This document shows, piece after piece, positions 48,901 through 61,807 of a stretch of 64,000 nucleotides of DNA; within the stretch, counting starts at the first letter, position 1; each line of letters opens with the position of its first letter. This DNA is from Phoebastria nigripes (taxonomy: Eukaryota > Chordata > Aves > Procellariiformes > Diomedeidae). The notes below the pieces were generated by a model. That model searched no databases. It saw only the letters and a list, made by a program, of their open reading frames with translations, and was not told where the DNA came from. The DNA lies in contig JAYKAV010000478.1 of NCBI GenBank assembly GCA_035582835.1, positions 1,161,311-1,225,310 of the forward strand, in the 5' to 3' direction. The position numbers and the translations under genes are program-made.

Positions 48901-51900
48901 TCCTTCTAAAACTTCATTGATTTTTAAGACCTTTTTTCGTACAGATTCAGCCCTTTTCCCTTTCACGCTACTTAGCGCATTTAGTGTAAACCTGGCTAGG
49001 GATTTTTTTTTTCTTTTTTTAGCAAATTAAAAAAAAAAAAAACAAACCACCTCCACACTGTGTCCCTCCCCACATCCCAAGCCCACATGTCTGGCAATAT
49101 TTTCTTAGGTATTTTCCAATTCAGGGCTTGATCCTGCATCGTTAAAGTTAATAGGAATTTTTCAGTGCTTTTTTACAGTGCTGTAACTTTATCAACTTCA
49201 ATACATTCATTTCTGATTTACAGCAGCGTGAGATGAATGAGGTCCTTAGTTTTTAGCACCCTGACATCAGCCCAGGAGTAAGGTCTGAGCTGTATATTCC
49301 ATGCCTACGCTGCTAGGTGTGACCCGACTACACACTTCAAAAAAACCTACATTTTGAGGCTATACAATTACGTTTCTAAGGCAACAAGACGTACTAGTCA
49401 TACCCTTGCTATAAAAACCTCAAATAGTTCATGCATAGGATTTTCCTTTCTTCTAAATGATGGAACCGCCCCAAGAGCAGTTCCCCCATCTATGGGCTCG
49501 GGGCAAGGAGCTATCGGCAACGCCGCAGTGGAAGTCAAAGAGTCAGAACTGAAGGGACAAACCTCCTCCTCTTCAAACCCAGTCAGGTCCCACCTGTAGT
49601 TGAGACGCATCTGTTTTCTCTTCCAGTGTTCCATAAAGGTGGCAGCTGAAACAACAGTTTAACAATTATTTCGACATTTTACCAGAAAAATCGCATCAGC
49701 CTCTGGGATTTGTCTTAGGAGGCACGCTGGCCACGCTCCGCATCGCCTGCTGTACGTCTGCAGGTTCCATCTCCAAAAGGTCTCAGCAGGTGCAGTATCA
49801 TATCGTATACTGAGCCAGGTTAACTGCATTTTTGTTACTCTTTTATTCAACACTAACATCTATCTGGGAAATACTGATGTCCTAGGAGCCAACCTTTTTA
49901 TCTAGGCAAGCTAAAAGAAAGGGCGTTTGTTACATCCACAGCTTCATGTAGAAAGATGCCTACAATTTTTTAAGGGATGTAAGAAAGTCAGACACCCAAA
50001 CTTATTTAAATATTTATATGTGTGACTAATGATATTGTTCATCTTCATCTGCATATAATTCCATCCATGAGTCCACACAAACCTGTGTTTTGTCTATACA
50101 AAATCTGAATGATTTAACTAGCCTTGTACTGATGGTATAGTTATTTCTTCAAAGATATCAAGATAAAGCATTTTTACACTGTTATAATTACATCCGTCTA
50201 GTGGTCGTAATAGTATGGTTAGCTCTAATCATCGCACCCGAACCCAAATACCCATGCCAGCGAGAAAGCTGCAGGTGGACAGGCTGTTNAAGAGGAAGCC
50301 TTTAAGGGCTTTTATCATTAGAAACACTGCCATTTTCTTTTTGATGGAGAAGACTTACAGAAAAGAAACCTCGTTAAAGCAATTCTTGAGTCCCAACGAA
50401 TGATCCCTGTCTATATCAGTCTGTCTGCCTCTGAGACCGAGCGAGTTCTCAGAGGACATATTTAGATGCTGGGAATACACCAGTGCTGTATAATAAATAA
50501 GTGATTATGAAAGAGGCAAGCCTACCAAGAAATGGTGTTCCCAGGGGAGTTTCCCACAGTGAGTATTAACAGATGTGCTCAGAAACGTTCGTATCCAGAA
50601 AAACCAGAGGCAGGGAGAGGGTAAGAAAGTTGAATAGAGAGGAAAGGACACCCTCATGACTGGAACCAGGCTACGGTCATGACATTCATTCGCCTTCCAA
50701 GCGAAACTCTCACGTGCAAAAACTTACAACTGAGCCCCTTTACAAGCCATAGGCTTCCTGTAAATCGGGATGGCCATAGCTGTAGCTTAACAGGGTCTGT
50801 GTCACGGTCCTGGAATTGCCTCCCCTCTCCCCGCCGCCGGCAATTCTCACGCCGGGGTCTGCAGCTTCCACGTACAGTGAGAAATACGGAAAATGAATGA
50901 GACGTCATTTCTTAGTGCTACTAGAAATCCTTCCATGGCACTGACTTACAACAACGCAAAGTGAAAAGACTGCGTCTGAAACACAGCCAGCTCATTTCAA
51001 AAGCCCTCGGCGAACGTGCCAGGTAGTGATGCACCGCCGCTTTTCCAAGCATACCTGCATTTTCATATTTCATTTGGGCCCATAAGCATAAGTGGAGCTT
51101 AAAAATTCCCAAAGGTTACTGTCCAGATAATCTTATCTGGATTCTCTGACATTTTTAATGCCATTTAAGACCAAACAGCACTGGGCCACGGTCCACGTTT
51201 AATGCTGAACTTCTGGCCGGGGCTCAGTTCGGTGCTATAGCTGTTTTAACGCTCGTGTGAGTGGAGTTCTCCAGGGTGTTACAATACCCCCACCATACAA
51301 AGAAAGCCTGGCCAAATGGTTGCTCACAATAATACCCCTGAACTTGGGCTAATTTTCTTGCTATGCTAAGGATGCCCTGGGTCACCTGAGCAGTTTACTT
51401 GGGTCTGCCTCAACTCTTCAACTGTACCTGAACCTAATAAAACTTCTCATTACGTGCAGAGGTGCTCACAAATGGCACTGGAGACTATACGTGTGCCTAC
51501 ATTTAGTGACGGCCAATTTTTGTTGATACTATTTCCTTAAAAAATAAAGTGCTTGTTTCATTTTAAAAAAAATCGTTTTGACAAATCCTTTAGAAATGAA
51601 ATTTGCAATAACGCAAATTCAAAACTACATGGAAAAAGTTCTGATTTTCCCAATTCAAAAAGACCTTTTTCAAACAACATCTATTTTATATGGTATTGTA
51701 CCACAGTAAAATTTTATGCTGACCCTGAAGAACTTGAGGAATTTCACATCCCACTCCAAAACTATCTCCGATATTAAGCCTGATTTTATACAGAGCACAG
51801 TAACTGGCTTCTGCCAATCTGCCTTACTTCACCCAAGAATGTAAAAAAATAGATGGAGGGACCCATAGTTGTTTGCTAAGGAAAAGGAGGCAAACAGCAT

Positions 51901-54900
51901 TACTTTTTGGACAACAGAGCACCATGTGCTGAGATCCACATGGGGTTCACAATAATGGTAAATGAGGGAGACCGAAGCCGATACTTGACTCTCCATGTCA
52001 GAGAATCAGACTATTTAAAGTCTCTGACACTGCATCCTGCTTTGGGGTATATCACATTTCTCCCTATATGCTACATAGCAAGACGATGATCTTTAAGAGA
52101 GTGATCCCTCCTCTCTGCTGCAAAGCTGGTCGAGTTCAACCTCTCCCCACCACTTCCCAGCTTTCCCTCCGACCCTGCAGCGCTCCCGACTCCCCACTGT
52201 TCCCAAAATCCCTCTGCAGGACTGTCCTTGTCCTTTTCCTTACGGGACTTGATAATGAGCTCTTAGCATTGCATCTAAAACATCGTTATCTCAAATGGAG
52301 ACCTTGGTCAAAAAGACACTGCTTTAAATTGAATTATGCTGATTTGTACTAAAATCAGTTCAGATGAATGGTAATGTAAAAACGGTTCCCTACGTACTAG
52401 AACAAATAAAAACTCAGGCTATGTTTTTAGGATTAAATATAATCCAAAGCAGGTTATTTGCTAACTCTCAACAAGGTTTACAGGAAGGGCAAACATCATC
52501 TTGCGCTGCTCTCACTGATGCTGGGAGTATGTGGCTATCAAAATTCAAAGCTGGGGGGAATAACGCACATTTCCCTATTCTCTGTAGCCTCTCTGTATAG
52601 GGTTCCCAGTTACAAACATGGGTTTTGGACCCCATCAGTTCCCATTTATCTTAACAGGCCCTCTTGGCCCCCAGCGAGGACGACTGGAGGCTCCTCTCCT
52701 CCAGCGCCCATGCCTGGTGCTGGGGTGCCCGAGCAAGGAGGTCCCCGTCCCTCCTCCAGCAGGGAGGAGAAAAGCCCTCAATAACCATTCCTGAAGACAC
52801 TCTCACAAGGATTTCATGAGAGGGTTAATATTTTTAACCAAGTTCTACAGCCGTGCCAAGAAAGGTTAAGTGACGTGCTCAAAGTACAAGGGCAGTCAGC
52901 ATCAGAAAAAATACCTATAACNCCACCGTTCCCACTTCATGGTCTACATGCGTGATGTCTGCCTGCTGATAAACTTAATTGCATCTCGGAGCACACTCAA
53001 GAATCAATGTTGGTTTGTCCTGAGATGCTAAAGGCCATTACACTTCCCTGCGGAGCCTCCCCTCAACCCCAGAGTACATTAATACATTTCTTCCGTAATG
53101 TTCTAAAGTGGAAGCTGGCTCTGCAAATAGATTTTTTTTTTTTTTTTTCTTTTGGCAAGCTGTGCAATCCTGTTAATGAAATTTTGACATACCACGCAGC
53201 AGTTTTATGACAGATGCTTAACAATTTCATTTGATATTCATCTTGAGCAACTTTTTGAATTTTAGCCTTCAGTCCAGAATATAAATTTGGGGGTGACAGT
53301 TTCATGGGAAAGAAAAAAAAAGAAAGAAAAAAAGAGAAGTTCTTTATATAATTAACTGCCTGAGTATAAATATACTGCTTTATCTCTTCTGTTTCTTCCT
53401 GTTGTATTTTAAATAATTAAAAACTTAACATGAAGGCATGCATCTTCTTACCCCAGAGAGCCATGAAGACTGAGAAGAAGACAGTTGCAGGGTTATCAAA
53501 CAGATGACTTGCGCGAGCAGTCGCACAAGCAGAGCTCATCTTCCAGTAACTGCATGTTCTGTCACATAAGGGACACATGGTGATATTGTTTCTCTGGTCA
53601 CACATTTCCATACTGCAACGAAGCAACAAGATATGGAAAAAACACAGTCAGTATGGCTCCATCTTCCATGCTCCGATGATCTTTTCTCCTCTGCACAGCA
53701 TCTGTTTCTGGTCTGTAGGACCATCAGACACTACCCTCACAGCGCTTGCCCCAGCAAGCAGCTCTGTCCGTAACCTACACCATCGTAGGGGTTCAAATCC
53801 TCACGCAAGGCTGCTGTCTCCCTCCATCCCCAGCCCTACTTCTATTCCAGGGAATAAGAGAGAGCGTTATGAGAGGCATAAGGCTCTATGCTTTTTACTA
53901 TAGGATCTTACAGTAAAAAAAAAAAAATTTTAAAAATCATTCTTGTTTTGAAACACTAACTACAGTGATAGATAAAGTACAAGGGAAGTGCTGAGTATCA
54001 AGAGGCTGGAGTTCAACCAATTTAACTTCTCTGCACTCCATCTGTGAAATAGCAACAGTGACGCTCCCTTTGACTTTCTTCAACTGTTGGAAGCAGTACA
54101 AAGCAATCTTAACGAACAAAAGAAATATATCTATTTTTCGACATCCATTATCTGCTTTGTTACTCAGTGCTCATGCTTGTACAAACGATGTAATTTTCAT
54201 CTACAGCTGATGATGCATGTAGGGCAAATAATGCAAAATCATAGGGCTTTAAAAATATTATAATACAAAACTTACTAAAAAATTAAAAATAGTAGGACAT
54301 CAAGATTTTGTTAATCTGACCACAATTGCTTATTTTAGGCATGTCTATTCTTGATTCATCTTTATGTCACACAATGCCCTCCTCAGCATTTCATGATGAG
54401 AAGCACTAAAACCTATCATTAGCAGTATTTTGTTGGTTTGTTTTAACATAATGATCTGAGTTAGAAAAAAAACCAAAACCACCTGAGCAACCAGCCAAGA
54501 ATTATTTTTAGTACATCAATGCAAACTCCACAAGTAATATTAACAATAAACGCTAACGATTTAAAAACGTGCTGCAGTTCTGCTGCCCACTCTCAGCCTT
54601 TGGTAGCGCTCCATCGCTTACTGGAAGCAGAAAATCGATGGGACTGCAAGCTCCCCCATCCGTGTGGAGGTGGCTTCATTTTAAGCACAAAGCTTAAAAA
54701 GCTTTAAGCTTCCAAAAGACGAAGCGCGTGAGGAGGGAGAGCGGTGGGAGCACGCTGTACTCCGGCAAATGCCAGTTGGCAAACAGACCTTGGGAAGCCA
54801 CGGCCAGCAAAGACGGATTGGGGTGTCGGGCTGCGGGTGGCACAGGGCAAGCCCTAGAAACTGGGAGCCCCAGTTTCAGCTGTGCTCGCCCTAGGTATTA

Positions 54901-57900
54901 GTGANAAAACACTTATAGAGAAAGGTAACGTTTTACTTTGAGTTTCTAGTTGCCTCAAATAATAGAATCTATTTATTTATTTATTTNACCTTGGTATATT
55001 CTCATCCACAGTTGCACAGCCATACAGGAAAACGATAATCCCCACAACTGAAGCCGGAATAAGCATTTGTGTATAAACTCCCAGCCAGGCAAAATATAGT
55101 CCAATCTTCTCTCCAAAGTATTTTCTGAAATACATTAAAAAAAAAAAAAATGAGAGAGAGAAATGTTTCCTATTTCTTAAAATATAACATGGCTAAAATT
55201 ATGAATCGCAGCTGGATTAAGCATGGAGAAAGTAAGATCTGATGACCTGTGGGAATTTTTTTCTTCTCAGAGGACTCTCTTTCTCATGATGCTTGGAGTT
55301 AATCCAGAGATACAGGCACCATGAAAGCAAGTCAGTCGAACTGGTAATTTTTTTCCCCCGTGTTTCTGCTGTGTAAATTGGTATCTTTGGATCTTCTGTG
55401 AGCGAATCCTCTTAAAAAAGCACCTCATTTTCTTCAGAGTCTCTCAGCTCTCACCACGAGCAAACAAAATTCATTAAAAATATGTCCCCTGCAAGCTTTC
55501 ACACTAGGTGGGATACATCAGCATGTTTCTAAACCCACAGAAAACTCCTTTTCCCCCAGTGAACTTTCCATCCTCCGGAGTCCCCCGGGCTGGCACCGAG
55601 GACAGTATCCCCGCAGGGACACCCGCACGAGCATCGCTGTGCACCGCTTCAGCGCTGCCCCGTGGAAACACGACGTTAAGGGCTGAATTCTCACCTCACC
55701 AGGTCAATTGGCTGATATTTATAAAAGACTCCATAGCTCGCCCACTCCTCACACAGGAGCTGTAAAACAGAAAAGCAAGGCGAAAGCTAAAGCACCGCGT
55801 ACAGGAGCGTTTTCTCCTTTGGTCCCAGCAAACTGCAAGAGCTCACGCTGTGGATCTGGTCTCACCNCTTTGTGGTTTCAACACATAATCTGCCAATACA
55901 CGCAGTCTGCATTAAGTATTAAAACCAAATTTGATGATTTGGCATGCTATAATAGAGTGATGAATTCTAGTACGTTAAAAGGCTCTTCAGCAACTGGACT
56001 GATGGATAACTATGGCAGGGACAGGGAGAGTAGTCCTGATTTTATGATCCGTAGGGGGGTATCTAGCAGAATGGATGTGAAAGATGAATATGCTTTGAGT
56101 TACAAGACAGAAAAATAATAGAATAAACTGGTTTGTTTTCACTATACAAACTATAATATTCGGCATCCATCAAGAGGTGCTGTGCAGAGATGCCTCAAAG
56201 GCTGCATTTAGGAGTTTTTCACCTTTAAACTAAAAGAACACNACGATTTCCACTCATCCTTTTGGTTAGGATACGGGCCAAGGAAAACAATGATCCCCAT
56301 TAGTGATTTATAAAATTAAATCCCTCACAAAAATAGGTTCCTCTGAGACCTTCAACTTATCCTTTACTTCGTAAAATACATAAATAGTGCTTCTCAGATC
56401 TGATTTTTTTCTTAATTCAGTTCAGCTAACAGAGTGAACAAGAAATCAGTGTGTGTACAAAAAATACTGGAGAAGACGACGTGTGCTCGCTGGCCACCCA
56501 GCCATCACCTCCTCTGTGGGACAAGGGGGAGAGAAGCTTTACATCTGCTTGTGAAGTCAGGTCTGCCTTTACTGCTCCTCTCCCTGCTTCACCCCAGTGA
56601 CGTGAACTTGGTAGCAGGATGTTCCTGGACCAANGACTGGTATTTCAACGAGATGCTTTGATGGTCACGTCTGCTTTCATTAATTTATCTGGCAACAACA
56701 TTGTCTTTTTCCTTTTTCCTCTTCTACTGCTCTCTCAAATGTAAGACCATGAACTGATTACTGCCGAGGTATTTCTTTTCACGGAACGTCGGGTAAAAAA
56801 GGGGAAAAAAAAAAAAAAAAAAAAGGCAGAAAATTTCAGAGCTCAGTTACACAAACCTCCATCGGCGGGTGAGGGCTGCACAACCAGCTCAGCTGTGGAA
56901 GAAACTGCAACGGGGAACCAAAACCTGAACCAGTCATCATTACAGGGAGGGCAACGTTATTAATCTTGTTCAGAGAAGAAGACCAAACAGGATGTTATTG
57001 CTTAAATCTGTAGGCTATTTTATCATGAGAAACTTGACAGATGTCAGCCTCCTACATTTCTCCAGTGAAAGGCAGCAAAGCGAGGAAGGGCAGACTGGTG
57101 GTCCCGCTGCTGCCCGTACCCATTCCTACTTCTCACGTTTTATCACAGAGAAGTCATACAGCGAACAGCATTTCTAGAACAGTTTTGCAATTCTCTTGCC
57201 AAATCGTTAACACAAACTTTCCAAGCTGAACTGCTGTACTTCTCATGCAAATGGTTCGAGTCATTCAAAAAAATACAACTTCTCTACTTCCACAGAAATA
57301 TGACGTTAAAAATATAAGCGGACTGTGGATTTTCCCCTCTGCAACCCAAAATCATTAATCTTTATTAGTTTCCTTACAATAGTAAGAGCAGAAACTGAAA
57401 CCTAAAGGCAGGCCTTTATTAAACAGCAACATTCTTGCAAATTTTATTTTTATTCTGCTTTAGGTTTCTTTCAACTATGTTTTCCAGAAGTTTAAGGCCA
57501 GCTGCCTATGTCTGGGAAACAATTAATGATTTGGGACACCTCAACATCCATGTGCGCTAACTAAACCCCTTCCTTTTATTATTTTTTTTACTTCCTTTTT
57601 ACAAGCTAAGTTTGTGCTGGGAATTAGATTCCTTTTCTGTGATCTAAGCTGGTCAGGCGTATCAGGAAAATACTAAGCTATGGAGATTTTGCATCAGTGC
57701 CATGTTTCAGTTTTGTACAACACTTCAAACCAAATTTGTGCCTAAAGTACAAATGAATTATCTCATTTATCCTGACATTTATCAGCCTGATATTCAAAGC
57801 ACAGCTTCAAAGACGTGATTAGAGGAGATCAGCACACTAGCCCTAAATATTTACTTCATTTCTATGCCTCAAATCTTTAATTTTGTTGTTAAAAAAGGCA

Positions 57901-60900
57901 CAAGCCTGGCCTAGCACTGGATTAGATTAAAGAAAGCTTCAAGAAACCAGAAGAGACATGCCAAAACACACCAAAAGCTTATTTGAGGGAGCTGGAAGTT
58001 AAAAGCCAAGGTAAACATTTCCAAACACGCAGTGAACTTGTGAAATGAGTGAATTTGTGAGGTTTGAAAAGTTAGTAATAAAGATGATAATCCAGACGCT
58101 TTGAGAAAACACGGACTTTCATCCTACTTTTGGTTGAGCAATGTGTTGCTTAATAACGAAATGACAGGTATGTGGTATTTTTAACACAAATCAATAGAGG
58201 GGGGGAAATAACAGTCGCTGTCTTCTGATGAGCCATTTGCACCTTAAGGCCCAGCAGACCTTTAATTTTGAGTACCTATTTTTATATGAGCAACCTGAAG
58301 GGCTTTAGATCTGCTTTTCCTATGACCTGAATGTCCACAGCATTTCTTTGGAGACGTGACCATGAAACAAACTGGAAAGGCAAAGTTTGAAGTCTGAAAG
58401 CCCAACATATATGGCAGCCAAATTTAGAGCTCCTCCCGAGAGAACTGGTCGTAACCTCTCTACTTCAGTTTTTGCCTGATACACAGAAAAAAAGCCTATC
58501 TTCTTTAGAGAAGTGTGATGGGGAGTAGGTAGTAATTGCGTTCTGAATTTAAGAAATCAACATTTCTGCAAAGGGTGAAAAATTTGCTTTTTCTTCTGAA
58601 AAGTATTTCCTTAGAATAATTCCTACTCATTTTACTACAATGAACAAATGTCTTTCAGTATACACACAATAAAAACACAATTTAAACCACAGACTTATGC
58701 GAAAAGTGATGCAACGCATCAGTATACATCCACAGGGCAGTTTCTGGCTGAACAGCGGACATTGAAGTTTTGCTGAGAACGTCTCATTTCCNATAAATAT
58801 TCAATCTTTATCTTTCCCAATAACTTTTATGCTTATGTTTTCAACTGCCTCCCTCCTCCCCGCCAATTCTGATCCTCACACTCCAGATCAGCAGCACATG
58901 AATTCAGCAGAGGTTGCGGTGCTGAGACCGGAGTTCGCTGTGGAGTGAAGCAGGATTTATGTCAGATACGGATACCAGAATATGACTGAGCATATTCTCA
59001 TCAAAGCTGGCCTGAAATTACATCATCTGAACTTTAGGAGTTATACGTAAACGCTGTCAATACTCTTACCAACACNGCAAGAAATGTATCATTATCGAGC
59101 TTGGTAATTTATACGTATCCATACTGCATTCCACATTTGGGCAAATTTAAACACTGGAAAATACTTCTGTACTTCTACTGCTTGGCATTTAGTGCCTTTT
59201 TGCAGTCTTTTCTGTGAAATCTTGGCAAACGTCCAGATTCCAACAGGCGACTCTTCAGNCTGGGACCCTTGCGAATATGTTAAAGCCCCTTTATATCAAC
59301 TTACTTTTCTGTCATTAGGTTCAACGTTTTCACCTTCATAGTCACCCTTGAAAAAAAAGAAAATCTGCGTCATTCAGTGAGTCGCGCCCAGAGCTGCTAT
59401 GCATCTCACATACCCATGTATCCCACTCACTTAATGCATCAAAAACAGAAAAAGCAATCTAAAATAATGCTGTATTTTAGGAGTTCATTTGTCATAGCAC
59501 ACTTTGTCTTCTGTCGTTAGGCACATTAAGAAAGAGTAATAATGTCTGTCACTAGGGAAAAAGGAATGAATAAGTGATAAAGGTGGCCTAAAAATGTCAA
59601 GGGAAAGGATGCGGTATTGCCACGGTATTTGGGGTTCACCTCAGTCCACTTGAAAGAGAAGAGACCAGCTGAGAGAGCTGATCCCTATCCAGACTCTCCG
59701 AACACTCAGGGCTGATTAGATTTGAGGTTTTAATTTGGAGCTATTTTTAAATACGATAAAGGAGTAAACTAAGACAATAAATAACTTATATACAAGACTA
59801 TCGCTAGCTGTCTAAAGACGCGAGACAAGCACATGCAGAGAAGTTTGTTTAACCTTTCTGGATTTCTAAGCGATATCGCTGTAGTTTAAGAGTGCCTGAC
59901 ATTTATGATAAACATCAGGCAGATAAAGAGGCTGTTCTGGTCTCAGTTACACCCAGATAAAACACTCGCAGTCCTGTGTAAAACCACTGCGAGTTGAGCG
60001 GAGCAGAAAACTAGGAAGACACGCTTCATCTTCACATCCTATGCTGGAAAACCGGCACCAGACTCGACAGCCCTTGTATGCTCACCCAGCCAGTACATCG
60101 TGAGCAGCATGACTGCCACATCCCCTTGACATCTGTCAAGCCTTTCTGTAAGGGTCTAGCTAAGAGCGTGTGTTTGTCAGTTCCAGTCGTACCTTGAACC
60201 TCTAAGTAAAAACATCATCAGCATCCAATTGCTGTGCACCTCTGGCAGGATGGGGATCCCCAGCTCAGCTATGAGTGCCACCAGAATTCCCTACCTCTGT
60301 CTAATCCTCTCAATGAACGCTATAGTTGAACACACTCTCGACATCTTACTGAACTGCTCAAAAGCAGATTTCATCAGTGAGAAGGTCTGCAGTCACATCC
60401 AGTCCCATAAAATACGTCAATCCAAATTCTTGCTCATGGTAATGTTACGTTCAAATGTCACTTATGATCATCAAAGGTAGAACAGAGGTGGGGAATTCAT
60501 TAAAAGTGAGCAGAGTGATGGAAACAACCTGCAGAAGTTACTGCAATCGTGATACAAGTGAGCAGAAAGTCAGGATCTGAACACTCGTGTTTGGGATGAT
60601 GCCATTAATACGTAACACATTAAGGACTTCTTGGTGTCAGATAGTAGACATGTAAAATATATTCCAAGATCACTTACATCATGCAAAGGATATGCAGCAC
60701 TGTAAACTCCATTGGCAAGCAGACTGGTGATCCCTTGAAAAATAAAGACATGATAGTTATTTACAATTTTGAGGTTAGACAGTCTCACTTTATCATCCTT
60801 CCTGGAGATTTCCCTCAAAATAACAGTCATTTGGTCAGATAATGATTTTTCTGCCATCTCATTCCTTTCCATGTAGTTTCATTTTTAATCATATAGGTTA

Positions 60901-61775
60901 TTCAACACGACTCATTTTATGAAATGGAAAACTGCAGAGAGCAAGAGGAAGTCATATATATTTGAGAATCAAGAATTAGAAGCCAATGACTTGAAATTAG
61001 TCATTAAAATAAATTACATTTTCTGAAAAGTCAGTTTGATTTAAGGGCAAGCCTGCAGATTTGAAAGTGTGTAGCAGAAGGCTCGATCACAAGAAGAATA
61101 TGGCTGGAATTGATGGCATACGGGAACACGCATACGCACGCATCATCCACACAAAGTTTTGAATTCAGATTTCAGATTGATTAGAGAAATTGTAGGGAAA
61201 GCCTTTGCGAAGACCTTGGCGTAATACTTACCATATTTACCACATTTTCGTCTTTTATTTAAAAGGGTAGTTTCCTTCTTTCTTCCCTCTCCTTTCCCTG
61301 TTTACACATCCGTTTATTAGTGACATGCATGAGGCTGAAAGCAATTAATGCTTCATCTATATAATGTATGCAGCGTAAGGGACTTTGAGGAGTCCTGCCT
61401 TCCCAGGTGTGGTATCGCTCCTTAACTTGGGGCCAGAGTACGGGAGGCGAGGGTGGGTGGGGAGGAGTTAACGTGTAAGTTTGGAGGAGCACAACGGTGA
61501 GGGGCTCTTCAACGCTGCAGCTCGCTGCACCATTCCCAAAGGTCACTCGGCTGGACCTGGACATTTGAGGGCTGTAGCACGTTACTTCTCTAACGTTCTT
61601 GCTGCAGCTGCTGGCATTAATATAGCTACTTCCAATTATGGAGTATTACCCACGTCTGAAGGTGTCATGTTATCCGTGAAGATACATTTGGGGATTTAAC
61701 GAACCAGTCTCGGGTGCTGAATCAGAGCTAAGTCAAGTACTTGCCTTTGTGCAAGGCTAAGCTGATTAATGCCAA

Positions 61776-61807
<32 letters not shown>

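Noticed and set aside
50921..51112. Minus-strand peptide containing [10 protein letters not shown], considered as an extra ANO1 exon
   Set aside because: The flanking ANO1 exons (53,452-53,612 and 49,563-49,645) join exactly in phase without it.
53785..53830. GGTTCAAATCC resembling a tRNA B box
   Set aside because: No A box at proper spacing and no cloverleaf-forming stems nearby; the same short motif recurs by chance (for example near 36,408).
61741..61803. AATAAA-like string before the 27-base A run, as a processed pseudogene tail
   Set aside because: The A run starts within the hexamer with no 10-30 base spacing, and the sequence before it resembles no recognised transcript.
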